In this document: piece after piece, positions 9,234 through 15,636 of the stretch
Position numbering within the stretch: the first letter of the stretch is position 1
How the letters are laid out: every line of letters begins with the position of its first letter
NCBI GenBank assembly: GCA_037384225.1
Contig: JARROD010000092.1
Coordinates: 1-19,470, forward strand
From: JARROD01 sp037384225
Lineage (GTDB): Bacteria > Pseudomonadota > Gammaproteobacteria > Pseudomonadales > Cellvibrionaceae
DNA length: 19,470 bases
Reading direction: 5' to 3'
Position numbers and translations under genes: made by a program
Notes under the pieces: model-generated
Told to the model about the DNA's origin: nothing
The model's database searches: none
What the model saw: the letters and a program-made list of their open reading frames with translations, nothing else

Positions 9234-9344
9234 AAGGCGACAGACCAACTATTATGGTTTCAATATTCCACAGACGTTTGCTTACAACCACGGTTTTAAT
9301 TTTCCTAACTGTTTCTGCTTACCCTATATGGGCATTTATCTCAG

Positions 9345-9355
9345 CTACAGTGTAG
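9345..9355. repeat. 11-bp palindrome between slyX and the GGDEF-EAL gene
   Basis: CTACAGTGTAG is an inverted repeat (CTACA/TGTAG, central base unpaired), 5 bp after the slyX stop in a 127-bp gap. A weak TTGACT lies beside it on the minus strand without a well-placed -10. It may be an operator or chance; no known motif is recognised. Confidence 0.25.
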
Positions 9356-9360
9356 TCAAT

Positions 9361-9588
9361 CTAGTAATGGGGAGGTCGATCATCATAAGTAGAGCTGTGT
9401 TGCTGTTCGACCTCTGACATTAGATCCTTGAACTTAGTAGCCAAACTTCGCATCTGTTCACGCAATTCTGCAATCACAGTATCCTGTTTGGCGATCGTGA
9501 TGTTTAACTGTTGGAGGGTATCCTCCTGAAAAGCGAGTCGAGTCTGTAGATCAACGACTGTTTCTTCCAGTAATTTATAATCGGACAT
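9361..9588 (-). CDS. slyX: SlyX family small coiled-coil protein
   Basis: A 75-aa protein that is almost entirely a heptad-type coiled coil (LEETVVDLQTRLAFQEDTLQ and onward), ending in the PPHY tail typical of SlyX. SlyX was named from linkage to slyD in E. coli; its function is not known. The frame extends three codons further to a GTG at 9597 with another ATG at 9591. I prefer the ATG at 9588 because it begins MSDYK and has GAGTG a short distance upstream. It lies in a minus-strand series between the potassium channel and the GGDEF-EAL gene, but gaps of over 110 bp on each side do not suggest a tight operon. Confidence 0.88.
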   Translation of the reverse strand: MSDYKLLEETVVDLQTRLAFQEDTLQQLNITIAKQDTVIAELREQMRSLATKFKDLMSEVEQQHSSTYDDRPPHY

Positions 9589-9742
9589 CATATACACTCA
9601 TTTAGCTATCAGAATTATTCATTAAAAGCGCGTTGTTTTTCACCAGCCTATTGCGGGTATAGATTACCTACGCCTGTAAAAAAGCAGGGTTATAACGTGG
9701 TGGCGGCGCGGTTGCTAACGTCGACTATTTCGTGCATTGCCC

Positions 9743-10561
9743 TTAAAGTTTTGCACCGCAAAATTTACAGTAGGAGGCATCGATATCGTGGCCCGGTCGA
9801 AAACATTCGGAACATTGACGGCCGAGTCTTTCGCGGTGCAGCTCTTGGGTCAACTCAGCCGTCAGTATTCCGGTGGGGACGGCAATGATCGAATAGCCCG
9901 TAAGCATGGCCAATGCAGAGATGATCTGACCAGGAACAGTATGCGGCACAATGTCCCCATAACCGACAGTCGTTATCGTCACTATAGTCCAGTAAATACT
10001 TTTGGGTATGCTGGAAAACCCGTTTTCGGGCCCTTCGACCAAAAACATCAACGAACCGAAAATTGTCGACAACACCAGCACTGACAGGAAGAAAATCAGA
10101 ATCTTGCGCCGCGACAACAACATCGACCGGATGAGTACGTTGGCCTCACTCAAATACCGCACCAATTTCAGTATGCGAAAGATACGCAGAACCCGCAGTA
10201 AACGCAGGATCAACAAATAATTGACATTGGTGATAAAAATTCCCAGATAGGTGGGCAATATCGCCAGCAGATCCACCATGCCGTAAAAACTGCGGATATA
10301 AGCGACAGGTCGAGGTGAGCAAAAAATGCGCAACAAATATTCGGTGGTAAACAAACTGGTGAAAAACCATTCAGCGGCATAGAGATACTGGTGATACGGA
10401 TCAAACCAGGTAATCGAGTCCAGCATTACCACCAGCACACTGAGCAGAATACTGTAAATCAATAAGATATCAAATAGCTTCCCCATGGGTGTTTCGGTGC
10501 CGAAAATCACCTCGTGAAGCCTGGCCCGTAACGAACGAGCCCGTAACGAACGTTGTTTCAT
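9743..10561 (-). CDS. Voltage-gated-type potassium channel with C-terminal zinc ribbon
   Basis: A 272-aa six-helix ion channel of the Kv/KvAP superfamily. The selectivity filter TTVGYGD is at residues 197-203. S4 carries R120, R123, R126, R129, K132 and R135 at every third position, the hallmark of a voltage sensor. S1-S3 lie at about 28-110, S5 at about 153-174 and S6 at about 211-236. After S6 is a short tail with two CxxC pairs (Cys250/253 and Cys265/268), consistent with a small zinc ribbon in the cytosol; the last pair reads CKFCGAKL. No RCK/TrkA domain is present, so gating is probably by voltage and perhaps by the tail. The N-terminus holds a duplicated SLRAR from a 15-bp DNA repeat. 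The start is ATG with GATAGGG just upstream. It is transcribed divergently from the small double-CxxC membrane protein. Confidence 0.93.
   Translation of the reverse strand: MKQRSLRARSLRARLHEVIFGTETPMGKLFDILLIYSILLSVLVVMLDSITWFDPYHQYLYAAEWFFTSLFTTEYLLRIFCSPRPVAYIRSFYGMVDLLAILPTYLGIFITNVNYLLILRLLRVLRIFRILKLVRYLSEANVLIRSMLLSRRKILIFFLSVLVLSTIFGSLMFLVEGPENGFSSIPKSIYWTIVTITTVGYGDIVPHTVPGQIISALAMLTGYSIIAVPTGILTAELTQELHRERLGRQCSECFRPGHDIDASYCKFCGAKL
10524..10553. repeat. 15-bp in-frame tandem repeat in the channel gene
   Basis: Two adjacent 15-bp units, GCCCGTAACGAACGA and GCCCGTAACGAACGT, differ only at the last base. They encode SLRAR twice, at residues 5-14 of the potassium channel. Being a multiple of three, gain or loss keeps the frame and changes only the basic N-terminal tail. 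Confidence 0.85.
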
Positions 10562-10728
10562 ACCCTATCTCGATCGCGAGGCCCAGCCCCGCATTATGTG
10601 TACAGCCGCCCAGTCTATAGCAAGCGAACGAATCGATAAAATGAATAGGGGAATTATGAATCAGGATTGTGACTGCGGTAAAATGAGCGACTACCACAAT
10701 GACCGAGAAAGAACACAGGGTGAAGACA

Positions 10729-11040
10729 ATGGCACTGGTGCTAAAACCCCTGCGCTGCCCCTACTGCCGGGAACCCATGGACAAGCGCTTACTGAGACAA
10801 CGCGGGCTGTTGAAACGGTTCCTCAATCGCAAAGCCTTTCCCTGCCCCTATTGCGAGCGCGCGATCAAATTCCCCGAACAGGCCGATACCGTGCTTGCCG
10901 TGGGGTTGTTTGTGGCAGCGATATTGGCCCCGCTGTTTCACTTCTGGCAGATGGAGGCATTGGACAGCCGGATTTTGTTTGGCATTGGCACAATTATTTG
11001 CGTTGTCGGACTCTGGACCCAGAAGCTGGTTAAGGCGTAG
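10729..11040 (+). CDS. Small membrane protein with N-terminal double CxxC zinc-ribbon
   Basis: A 103-aa protein I cannot name. Near its N-terminus are two CPYC motifs about 29 residues apart (RCPYCREPM and PCPYCERAI), a layout that suits a single zinc ribbon. Two hydrophobic helices follow, the last reaching almost to the C-terminus, so the ribbon probably sits at the inner face of the cytoplasmic membrane. An earlier ATG at 10699 would add ten residues but has no ribosome site. The ATG at 10729 has AGGG at 10717-10720 with 8-nt spacing, so I use it. Upstream, TAAAAT at 10679-10684 is a possible -10 without a good -35. The divergent neighbour is a potassium channel that also ends in a zinc ribbon. 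No function is assigned. Confidence 0.8.
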   Translation: MALVLKPLRCPYCREPMDKRLLRQRGLLKRFLNRKAFPCPYCERAIKFPEQADTVLAVGLFVAAILAPLFHFWQMEALDSRILFGIGTIICVVGLWTQKLVKA

Positions 11041-11109
11041 TCTGGAAACGGGGGAAGTGTTTTCAGCAACGCCTCTGTGACAGCTTTCTCATCAGCAGCG
11101 GATTGATTT

Positions 11110-11718
11110 ATGAGTAACAAAAGAAGTGACAACCGTAATAACAGTCTATCTAACAATATTTCCAACCATGTTTCCGACAATGTTTCTAAAAACAGCCGGC
11201 TGGTTTATTCCACTGAAACCGGGCGCGTCAAAGAGACTGCGCCGGATCCAGCGCGGAAAAAAGGTGATGGAATCGTCCGTATTCGCCGCGAAACCAAGGG
11301 GCGCAAGGGTAAGGGCGTAACCACCGTCAGCGGCGTGGACCTGGCGCCGGACGATCTCAAGGCACTGGCCAAATCCCTAAAACAAATATGTGGCACCGGG
11401 GGCAGCGTCAAGGACGGGGTGATAGAAATTCAGGGAGATCACCGGGACAAGCTCAAAACCGAGCTGGAGGTGGATACAGAACAGGAACGCCCCTTTGACC
11501 CGCAACTGCTCAAAGAACTGGTGAGTGTGAGAATGCCGTTCGGGCGTTTTAAGGACCGCATACTGGCGGACTTACCGGAACCCTACCTGGTCTGGTTTTG
11601 CGGCGAGGGATTCCCACGCGGGCGGCTGGGGGAGCAGCTTGCCCTGTTGTATCAAATCAAGGTGAACGGGTTGGAGTATTTATTGAAGCCGCTGCGGCGG
11701 GAGTCTGGCGATCCTTAG
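11110..11718 (+). CDS. YciH-like SUI1 domain fused to DUF3820
   Basis: A 202-aa protein with two recognisable parts. Residues 27-120 match YciH, the bacterial relative of eukaryotic eIF1: NSRLVYSTETGR opening, then GRKGKGVTTVSG and GTGGSVKDGVIEIQGDHRD. Residues about 129-195 match DUF3820 (as in E. coli YpeB): MPFGRFKDR, LADLPEPYLVWF and LGEQLALLYQIK. The short C-terminal tail usually ending YciH after the GDHRD helix is missing, and DUF3820 begins after an acidic linker. YciH proteins affect start-codon discrimination on the ribosome; DUF3820 has no established function. An Asn/Ser-rich 26-residue extension, built partly on a 12-bp DNA repeat, precedes the usual YciH start. No in-frame alternative start removes it, so the ATG at 11110 stands despite a weak ribosome site. 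It lies 69 bp after the small zinc-ribbon gene. Confidence 0.88.
   Translation: MSNKRSDNRNNSLSNNISNHVSDNVSKNSRLVYSTETGRVKETAPDPARKKGDGIVRIRRETKGRKGKGVTTVSGVDLAPDDLKALAKSLKQICGTGGSVKDGVIEIQGDHRDKLKTELEVDTEQERPFDPQLLKELVSVRMPFGRFKDRILADLPEPYLVWFCGEGFPRGRLGEQLALLYQIKVNGLEYLLKPLRRESGDP
11152..11187. repeat. 12-bp degenerate tandem repeat, three copies
   Basis: Three 12-bp units, AACAATATTTCC, AACCATGTTTCC and GACAATGTTTCT, encode NNIS, NHVS and DNVS in the N-terminal extension of the SUI1-DUF3820 protein. They keep the frame and look like a slippage-derived low-complexity extension. Confidence 0.7.
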
Positions 11719-11818
11719 GGTCGAGCACACCCCTTAAGCAAGTTGGAGCCTATTTTGCTTTCTTTTCCTTAAAAGTTCTCAAACGTCAAAATAGTGACTA
11801 TCGGAGCGGAGAAGAAAC

Positions 11819-12364
11819 ATGGAACCCTTGGACTTTTGGCCTCTTATTGACACATCCCTAAAGGTGGCACTGGGTGCGGCTATTACACTGGTGGCCGGCT
11901 GGGCGATGAATCGGGGCAAGGCGATTTTCGGGACTGGCGAACCCACCCCGGAGAACCGGCGCCTCGAGCTGTTGGAGCAGGTCTCGGCGGATGTCGGCAA
12001 TGTCAATCACATTTTCGCTAAATACGCGGCACTGGTGATCGAATCCACGCGCTTCGGCGCCCGCTGGCCGGCGGCACGCAGGGCGGAGTTGGAAAAGGTG
12101 AACCAGGAGCTGGTGGCGGCGTTTAAAAAAATGTCCGACGCGGAGTCCAGGCTGCTGATGCTGGGGGAAAAGCTGATGGAAAAAACACTGCGGCTCTACA
12201 GCGCCAAAATCGCCTACTTCCGCAAGCAGGTTTACGTGGGGCGCCAGGATATCGGCGAAAAAGAGATTGCTGCTATCCGACAGGAAATTGCGCAGCTGCG
12301 GGAGCAGTTTTACGACATTTTAAGTAAAAAGTACGATCGGCTATTGGAAACCGCCCGGGCTTAA
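11819..12364 (+). CDS. Uncharacterised membrane-anchored coiled-coil protein
   Basis: A 181-aa protein I do not recognise. Residues about 13-30 form one hydrophobic helix (VALGAAITLVAGWAM), followed by a basic residue and a soluble region of about 145 residues. That region is almost wholly helical, rich in Ala, Glu, Lys, Arg and Leu with heptad-like spacing, especially at about 85-125 and 145-175. It most likely has one membrane anchor with a cytosolic coiled-coil domain. There is no Cys, no signal cleavage site and no enzyme motif. The start has a strong GGAG at 11808-11811, 7 nt before the ATG. It lies 100 bp after the SUI1-DUF3820 gene on the same strand and converges on accA with a 21-bp gap. 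It is clearly expressed-looking, but the function is unknown. Confidence 0.8.
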   Translation: MEPLDFWPLIDTSLKVALGAAITLVAGWAMNRGKAIFGTGEPTPENRRLELLEQVSADVGNVNHIFAKYAALVIESTRFGARWPAARRAELEKVNQELVAAFKKMSDAESRLLMLGEKLMEKTLRLYSAKIAYFRKQVYVGRQDIGEKEIAAIRQEIAQLREQFYDILSKKYDRLLETARA

Positions 12365-12383
12365 AGCGACGGGCCGTGCCGCT
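12365..12383. terminator. Weak hairpin between convergent gene ends
   Basis: AGCG and CGCT flank an imperfect stem in the 21-bp gap between the plus-strand coiled-coil gene and accA. Only three U residues follow in either direction, so this is at most a weak bidirectional terminator. Confidence 0.25.
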
Positions 12384-12385
12384 AT

Positions 12386-13336
12386 TTACTGATTCCCGTA
12401 ACCCATCAGGCGCTGGTAGCGTTTTTCCAGCAACTCATCGATAGGCACTTCTGACAGGGTCTCGAGCTGCCCCACCAAACGTTCTTTGAGCCGCCGCGCC
12501 ATGGTATCCATATCCCGATGGGCGCCACCCAGAGGCTCTTCGATAGTTTCATCCACAATCCCCAGCTCCTTCAGAATAGTGGAGGTTACCCCCATGGCTT
12601 CGGCGGCAAGCGGCGCTTTTTCGACCGTCTTCCAGATGATATTGGCGCAACCTTCGGGTGATATCACAAAATACGTGGAGTACTGCAACATATTCAGATG
12701 ATCACCGACACCGATCGCGAGCGCCCCGCCCGAGGAACCTTCGCCGATAACAGTACAAATAATCGGCGTTCGCAGCCGCGACATGACTGCCAGATTTTGG
12801 GCAATGGACTCACTGATGCCCCGCTCTTCACTATCGATACCGGGATAAGCACCGGGTGTGTCGATCAGCGTCAGTACCGGCAGCTTGAAGCGCTCCGCCA
12901 TATTCATCAGACGCAGGGCTTTGCGATAGCCTTCAGGCTTGGGCATACCGAAATTGCGGTGAACTTTTTCATGGGTACTGCGGCCTTTTTCCTCACCGAT
13001 TACCATCACCGGGCGCCCGTCGATGCGCCCGATACCGGCCACGATCGCCTTGTCGTCGCCAAAATGGCGGTCACCGTGCAGTTCATCCCAGTCTTCGACA
13101 ATGCGCTGAATATAATCCAGTGCATAGGGCCGATGGGGGTGGCGCGCTACCTGCACGATCTGCCAGGGGCTGAGGTTTTTGTAGATGTTTTCAGTGAGCT
13201 TTACGGACTTTTCCCGCAATTTGGCTATTTCTTCAGTGATGTTCAGGTCGTTGTCATTGCCTACGAGCTGAAGCTCTTCAATCTTGCCCTCAAGTTCCGC
13301 TATCGGCTGCTCAAAGTCGAGGTAGTTCGGATTCAT
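12386..13336 (-). CDS. accA: Acetyl-CoA carboxylase carboxyltransferase subunit alpha
   Basis: A 316-aa protein matching AccA throughout (E. coli 319 aa). With AccD it forms the carboxyltransferase that moves CO2 from biotinyl-AccB to acetyl-CoA, the first committed step of fatty-acid synthesis in the cytosol. Seen: the N-terminal LDFEQPIAELEGKI helix region; LHGDRHFGDD; TLIDTPGAYPG in the centre; EGSSGGALAIGVGD, the glycine-rich oxyanion region; and the C-terminal EKRYQRLMGYG. The ATG at 13336 has only a weak ribosome site (AGGG about 15 nt away). In gammaproteobacteria accA normally follows dnaE directly. Here 128 bp upstream lies only a decayed 3' end of dnaE, and the intact dnaE ends 3.4 kb away. 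accA has therefore probably lost its original operon partner and must rely on another promoter. Confidence 0.97.
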   Translation of the reverse strand: MNPNYLDFEQPIAELEGKIEELQLVGNDNDLNITEEIAKLREKSVKLTENIYKNLSPWQIVQVARHPHRPYALDYIQRIVEDWDELHGDRHFGDDKAIVAGIGRIDGRPVMVIGEEKGRSTHEKVHRNFGMPKPEGYRKALRLMNMAERFKLPVLTLIDTPGAYPGIDSEERGISESIAQNLAVMSRLRTPIICTVIGEGSSGGALAIGVGDHLNMLQYSTYFVISPEGCANIIWKTVEKAPLAAEAMGVTSTILKELGIVDETIEEPLGGAHRDMDTMARRLKERLVGQLETLSEVPIDELLEKRYQRLMGYGNQ

Positions 13337-13438
13337 AACTAAGCCATTAACCCTGCGCTTAAATGGTTTCGGGGGTAAAAAATGACGCCTAAGATACGCT
13401 AATCCACAGGTGCCGTCGACCGTTATTGGCCCGTTTCT

Positions 13439-13451
13439 CCAGACAGTCTGG
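13439..13451. repeat. Perfect 13-bp palindrome next to the dnaE remnant
   Basis: CCAGACAGTCTGG is a perfect inverted repeat with one central base, 13 bp beyond the stop codon of the dnaE remnant on the accA side. It could be a residual terminator stem of the original dnaE, a protein-binding site or a junction mark. There is no U-tract. Confidence 0.4.
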
Positions 13452-13464
13452 CTGGATCACCATG

Positions 13465-13632
13465 TTAATAAAGCAGATAGAACTTGTCCCGTCCATAAAC
13501 CTCGCGCAGATTCTACAGCAGATCCTCCGTGAATTTGAACTTCCCGTCCAGCCCCAACATCTGATGGTTCTTGGTATCGCAGCGATAGTGATTGATTACT
13601 ACCGTGCAATTACCCCCAAGGTAAGGAGCCAG
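13465..13632 (-). pseudogene. Decayed duplicate of the dnaE 3' end
   Basis: Read on the minus strand, these 56 codons align without gaps to the last 55 residues and stop of the intact dnaE in this window. I count 32 identical residues of 55, including GNC-VVI, the DLL-NLR block and VYGRDK, ending LLY then stop. The Gln codon of DLLQNLR is an amber TAG here, so it is broken even as a fragment. Similarity stops abruptly beyond 13632, with no sign of the rest of dnaE. It lies 128 bp upstream of accA, where the true dnaE end is expected in gammaproteobacteria. It is most simply the original dnaE terminus, displaced when DNA carrying the hflK/hflC-like and beta-barrel genes entered with a substitute dnaE end. 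A duplication that then decayed is the alternative. Confidence 0.9.
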
Positions 13633-14011
13633 GCGGCGACTGCGTTCATGCGTGACCAAACCGGACGATTTGTTTCTTCCTTCTCGAATTCGGTACCCCG
13701 CATACCCAGTGTATCCGCGAAAGAGTGGCAAGGCCCCAGGATCGCCAGGGCATTACCTGCCAAAAAGCGCTTCCGTTTCCAGAAAACAATTCGCTCGATG
13801 GGTACACTGAACCTGAACCAGCGCTGAATGAGCGGTTGCCCTGATCGAAATAGACCAACCGTAAAATTTTTTCCCAGATCAAGATATTTCGTTCAGTTTA
13901 AATTCAGCTGCAACGGTTAACAATGCACCCCGCTACAACACATCCGTTCGTTAGCAGGTTGTTATTAAGCATTGACAAACAGTCAAACACTTTTTTGATA
14001 AGGGAAATATT
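13633..14011. other. Unassigned 379-bp stretch before the beta-barrel gene
   Basis: No recognisable gene. On the minus strand a frame without stops (about 13835-13612) would read VPIERIVFWKRKRF, FLAGNALAILGP and later GMRGTEFEKEE. It resembles no family I know, and a second minus frame (13646-13882) is equally unconvincing. The AT-rich right part (about 13840-14000) must hold the promoter of the beta-barrel gene. TTGACA at 13972-13977 looks like a -35 box, but its -10 position runs into the ribosome site at 14001-14005, so I do not call it. Confidence 0.5.
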
Positions 14012-14587
14012 ATGAAAAAATCATTGGTTGCATCCATGTTAGTACTGAGTCCGTTCACAGTAATGGCCGATGAACCATCCTATAACTATGTTGAAGGGGG
14101 TTATTACCAGTTGGATTTGGATGATGCCGAATTTAAAGGATATCAACTGCGCGGTTCATTGGCGTTTAGCGAAAATTTGTATGGTCGCCTGGGCTATTGG
14201 GCTGCTGATGACACTTTTACCGTGTTTAATACCAATATTGATGTTGACTTGAGTGAGCTCAGTGCCGGATTGGGCTTCAAAACACCTGTCGGCGCGAACA
14301 CTACCGTCCATACCTATGCTGATCTGGTGCAATCACGGATAGACGTGGAAGGTAACGATGACAGCGAAACGGACTATCGTCTCGGCTTCGGCTTACGCAG
14401 TAATGTAGCGGAGTCAGTAGAACTCTTTTCCGATATTACCTGGACCGACTATGACGTAGATAATGAAACGGCCCTTCAAGTTGGCGGCGTGTTCCATATC
14501 AACAAAGCCTTCGGCATTACCGTCAGTGCAGGATTAAATGACGAAAACGACAAAAACTACACCGTCGGCGCACGCCTCTCATTCTAA
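14012..14587 (+). CDS. Small outer-membrane beta-barrel protein
   Basis: A 191-aa protein with a clear signal peptide (MKKSLVASMLVLSPFTVMA, cut before DEPSYN). About 170 residues follow with alternating polar/hydrophobic strands and turns rich in Asp, Asn and Gly, ending in the phenylalanine of LSF typical of outer-membrane barrels. The size suits an eight-stranded barrel of the OmpX/OmpA-like superfamily; the family pattern is general and no specific function can be given. Acidic loops (LDLDDAEF, VEGNDDSETD, DYDVDNE) give the mature protein a strong negative charge. The ribosome site AGGGA at 14001-14005 is well placed. GC content of a sampled stretch (14041-14220) is 44% by hand count, well below the dnaE coding sequence, which hints at different ancestry. 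It lies inside the block between the two dnaE ends and converges on hflC. Confidence 0.85.
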   Translation: MKKSLVASMLVLSPFTVMADEPSYNYVEGGYYQLDLDDAEFKGYQLRGSLAFSENLYGRLGYWAADDTFTVFNTNIDVDLSELSAGLGFKTPVGANTTVHTYADLVQSRIDVEGNDDSETDYRLGFGLRSNVAESVELFSDITWTDYDVDNETALQVGGVFHINKAFGITVSAGLNDENDKNYTVGARLSF

Positions 14588-14596
14588 ATAACATAT

Positions 14597-14659
14597 ACAG
14601 CCCATCCTGCGGCGAATTCAGCACCGCTAAGGTCGCGAATGGCCCACAGTTTGGGCTGT
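14597..14659. terminator. Structured convergent intergenic region with competing stems
   Basis: ACAGCCCA at 14597-14604 and TGGGCTGT at 14652-14659 form an 8-bp outer stem around an inner GCGG/CCGC hairpin (14609-14627). TGGGC at 14652-14656 can instead pair with the nearer GCCCA at 14642-14646. The region lies between the converging beta-barrel and hflC genes. On the minus strand ATATGTTATTT follows the outer stem, so it may end hflC transcription; no clean U-tract is seen on the plus strand. Confidence 0.35.
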
Positions 14660-14673
14660 CATGTTGAATGTAC

Positions 14674-15636
14674 TTATTTGTCGCTCGACACCTCTTTTAT
14701 GCCGTTCAACAGCCGGTAAATTTCACTCTCGGTGGTCAACACCAGCGTCGTCTTGTTATCGACAATCGTCTGATAGGTTTCCAGCGTTTTCACGAATACA
14801 TAAAGATCCCGCGACGCTGAACTCTGGTTGTAAGCGGCGGCGTAAATTTCCGTCGCCTGGGCATCGGCGACGCCTTTGATGGTCTGAATTTCACGGTAGG
14901 CCTCCGATTCAATGCGCTGCAAATCCTTTTCCTTGTTGCCGATAATCCTGGCGGCCTCTCCTGCCCCCTGGGAGCGAAACCGCTCGGCAATCTGCTGGCG
15001 CTCGCTGATCATGCGGGCATAGATTTTTTTCCGTACGCTGTCATTGTAATTGATGCGCTTAAAACGGATATCCAACAATTCGATACCGAAATCCGCCAGC
15101 TTGCCGGAAGCCGCCGCCAGAATATCCTGCTCAATCTGGCGCCGGCCACGTTGTATCGGCAGGAGTCTGCTGATATCCACCTCCGCCAATAATGGATCGA
15201 TTGACGGTTTCCTGCCCTTGGTGGTGCGGATAATTTCAAGCAGTTCGTGCTTGGCCACGGCGTTGCGTGTTTCACTGCCCAGAATATCCTCCAGCCGCGA
15301 CTGGGCGCTGCGCTCGTCCCGCAGTCGCAAAAAATATTGCAGTGGATCATTGATGCGCCAGCGCCCGAAGGTATCGACGGTGATATAGAGTTTGTCTTTG
15401 GTGGGCATATCATTGGCCGATCCATCCCAAAGCAGAATGCGTTTCTCGATGCGATTGATCTTTTGGATAAAAGGCACCTTCACTTTCAGACCGGCTTCCG
15501 AGATGATATTTCCCACCGGTTTTCCAAACTGGGTGATAATAACCTGCTCGGCTTCATTCACACTGAACAGTGATTCATAGGCGATAATGTACAGAGGAAA
15601 AAACAACCCCACCAGAATATAAGCTGTCTTGTTCAT
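14674..15636 (-). CDS. hflC: HflC-like SPFH (prohibitin-type) membrane protein
   Basis: A 320-aa SPFH/band-7 protein of the HflC type. One N-terminal membrane helix (about residues 5-22) leads into the SPFH domain, with VNEAEQVIITQFGKPVG as the opening strand. The HflC-type LLWDGSANDMPTKDK and TVDTFGRWRINDP follow. A helical coiled region rich in Arg, Glu and Ala (about 205-275; SERQQIAERFRSQGAGEAA) comes next, and the C-terminal end is short. In E. coli HflC pairs with HflK in a large periplasmic cage that surrounds and regulates the membrane protease FtsH. Its ATG overlaps the hflK stop in ATGA, so the pair is translationally coupled. The setting is not the usual hfq-hflX-hflK-hflC locus, so this may be a second, paralogous pair. 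The symbol reflects family, not proven orthology. Confidence 0.88.
   Translation of the reverse strand: MNKTAYILVGLFFPLYIIAYESLFSVNEAEQVIITQFGKPVGNIISEAGLKVKVPFIQKINRIEKRILLWDGSANDMPTKDKLYITVDTFGRWRINDPLQYFLRLRDERSAQSRLEDILGSETRNAVAKHELLEIIRTTKGRKPSIDPLLAEVDISRLLPIQRGRRQIEQDILAAASGKLADFGIELLDIRFKRINYNDSVRKKIYARMISERQQIAERFRSQGAGEAARIIGNKEKDLQRIESEAYREIQTIKGVADAQATEIYAAAYNQSSASRDLYVFVKTLETYQTIVDNKTTLVLTTESEIYRLLNGIKEVSSDK

Noticed and set aside
10596..11033. 145-codon plus-strand frame over the small zinc-ribbon gene
   Set aside because: Overlaps the double-CPYC membrane protein in another frame; that frame has the good ribosome site and recognisable motifs.
11707..11760. Possible terminator after the SUI1-DUF3820 gene
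   Set aside because: CTTAGGG and CCCTTAAG pair only with a bulge, and the T-rich stretch begins too far downstream.
13426..13827. 133-codon plus-strand frame across the dnaE remnant
   Set aside because: It is the reverse complement of the remnant; the minus strand aligns to DnaE, the plus strand to nothing.
13646..13882. 78-codon minus-strand frame upstream of the dnaE remnant
   Set aside because: No ribosome site, no recognisable family, competes with another open frame on the same strand; described as unassigned DNA instead.
13972..14000. TTGACA box as promoter of the beta-barrel gene
   Set aside because: The matching -10 position would touch the AGGGA ribosome site, leaving no leader for it in the transcript.
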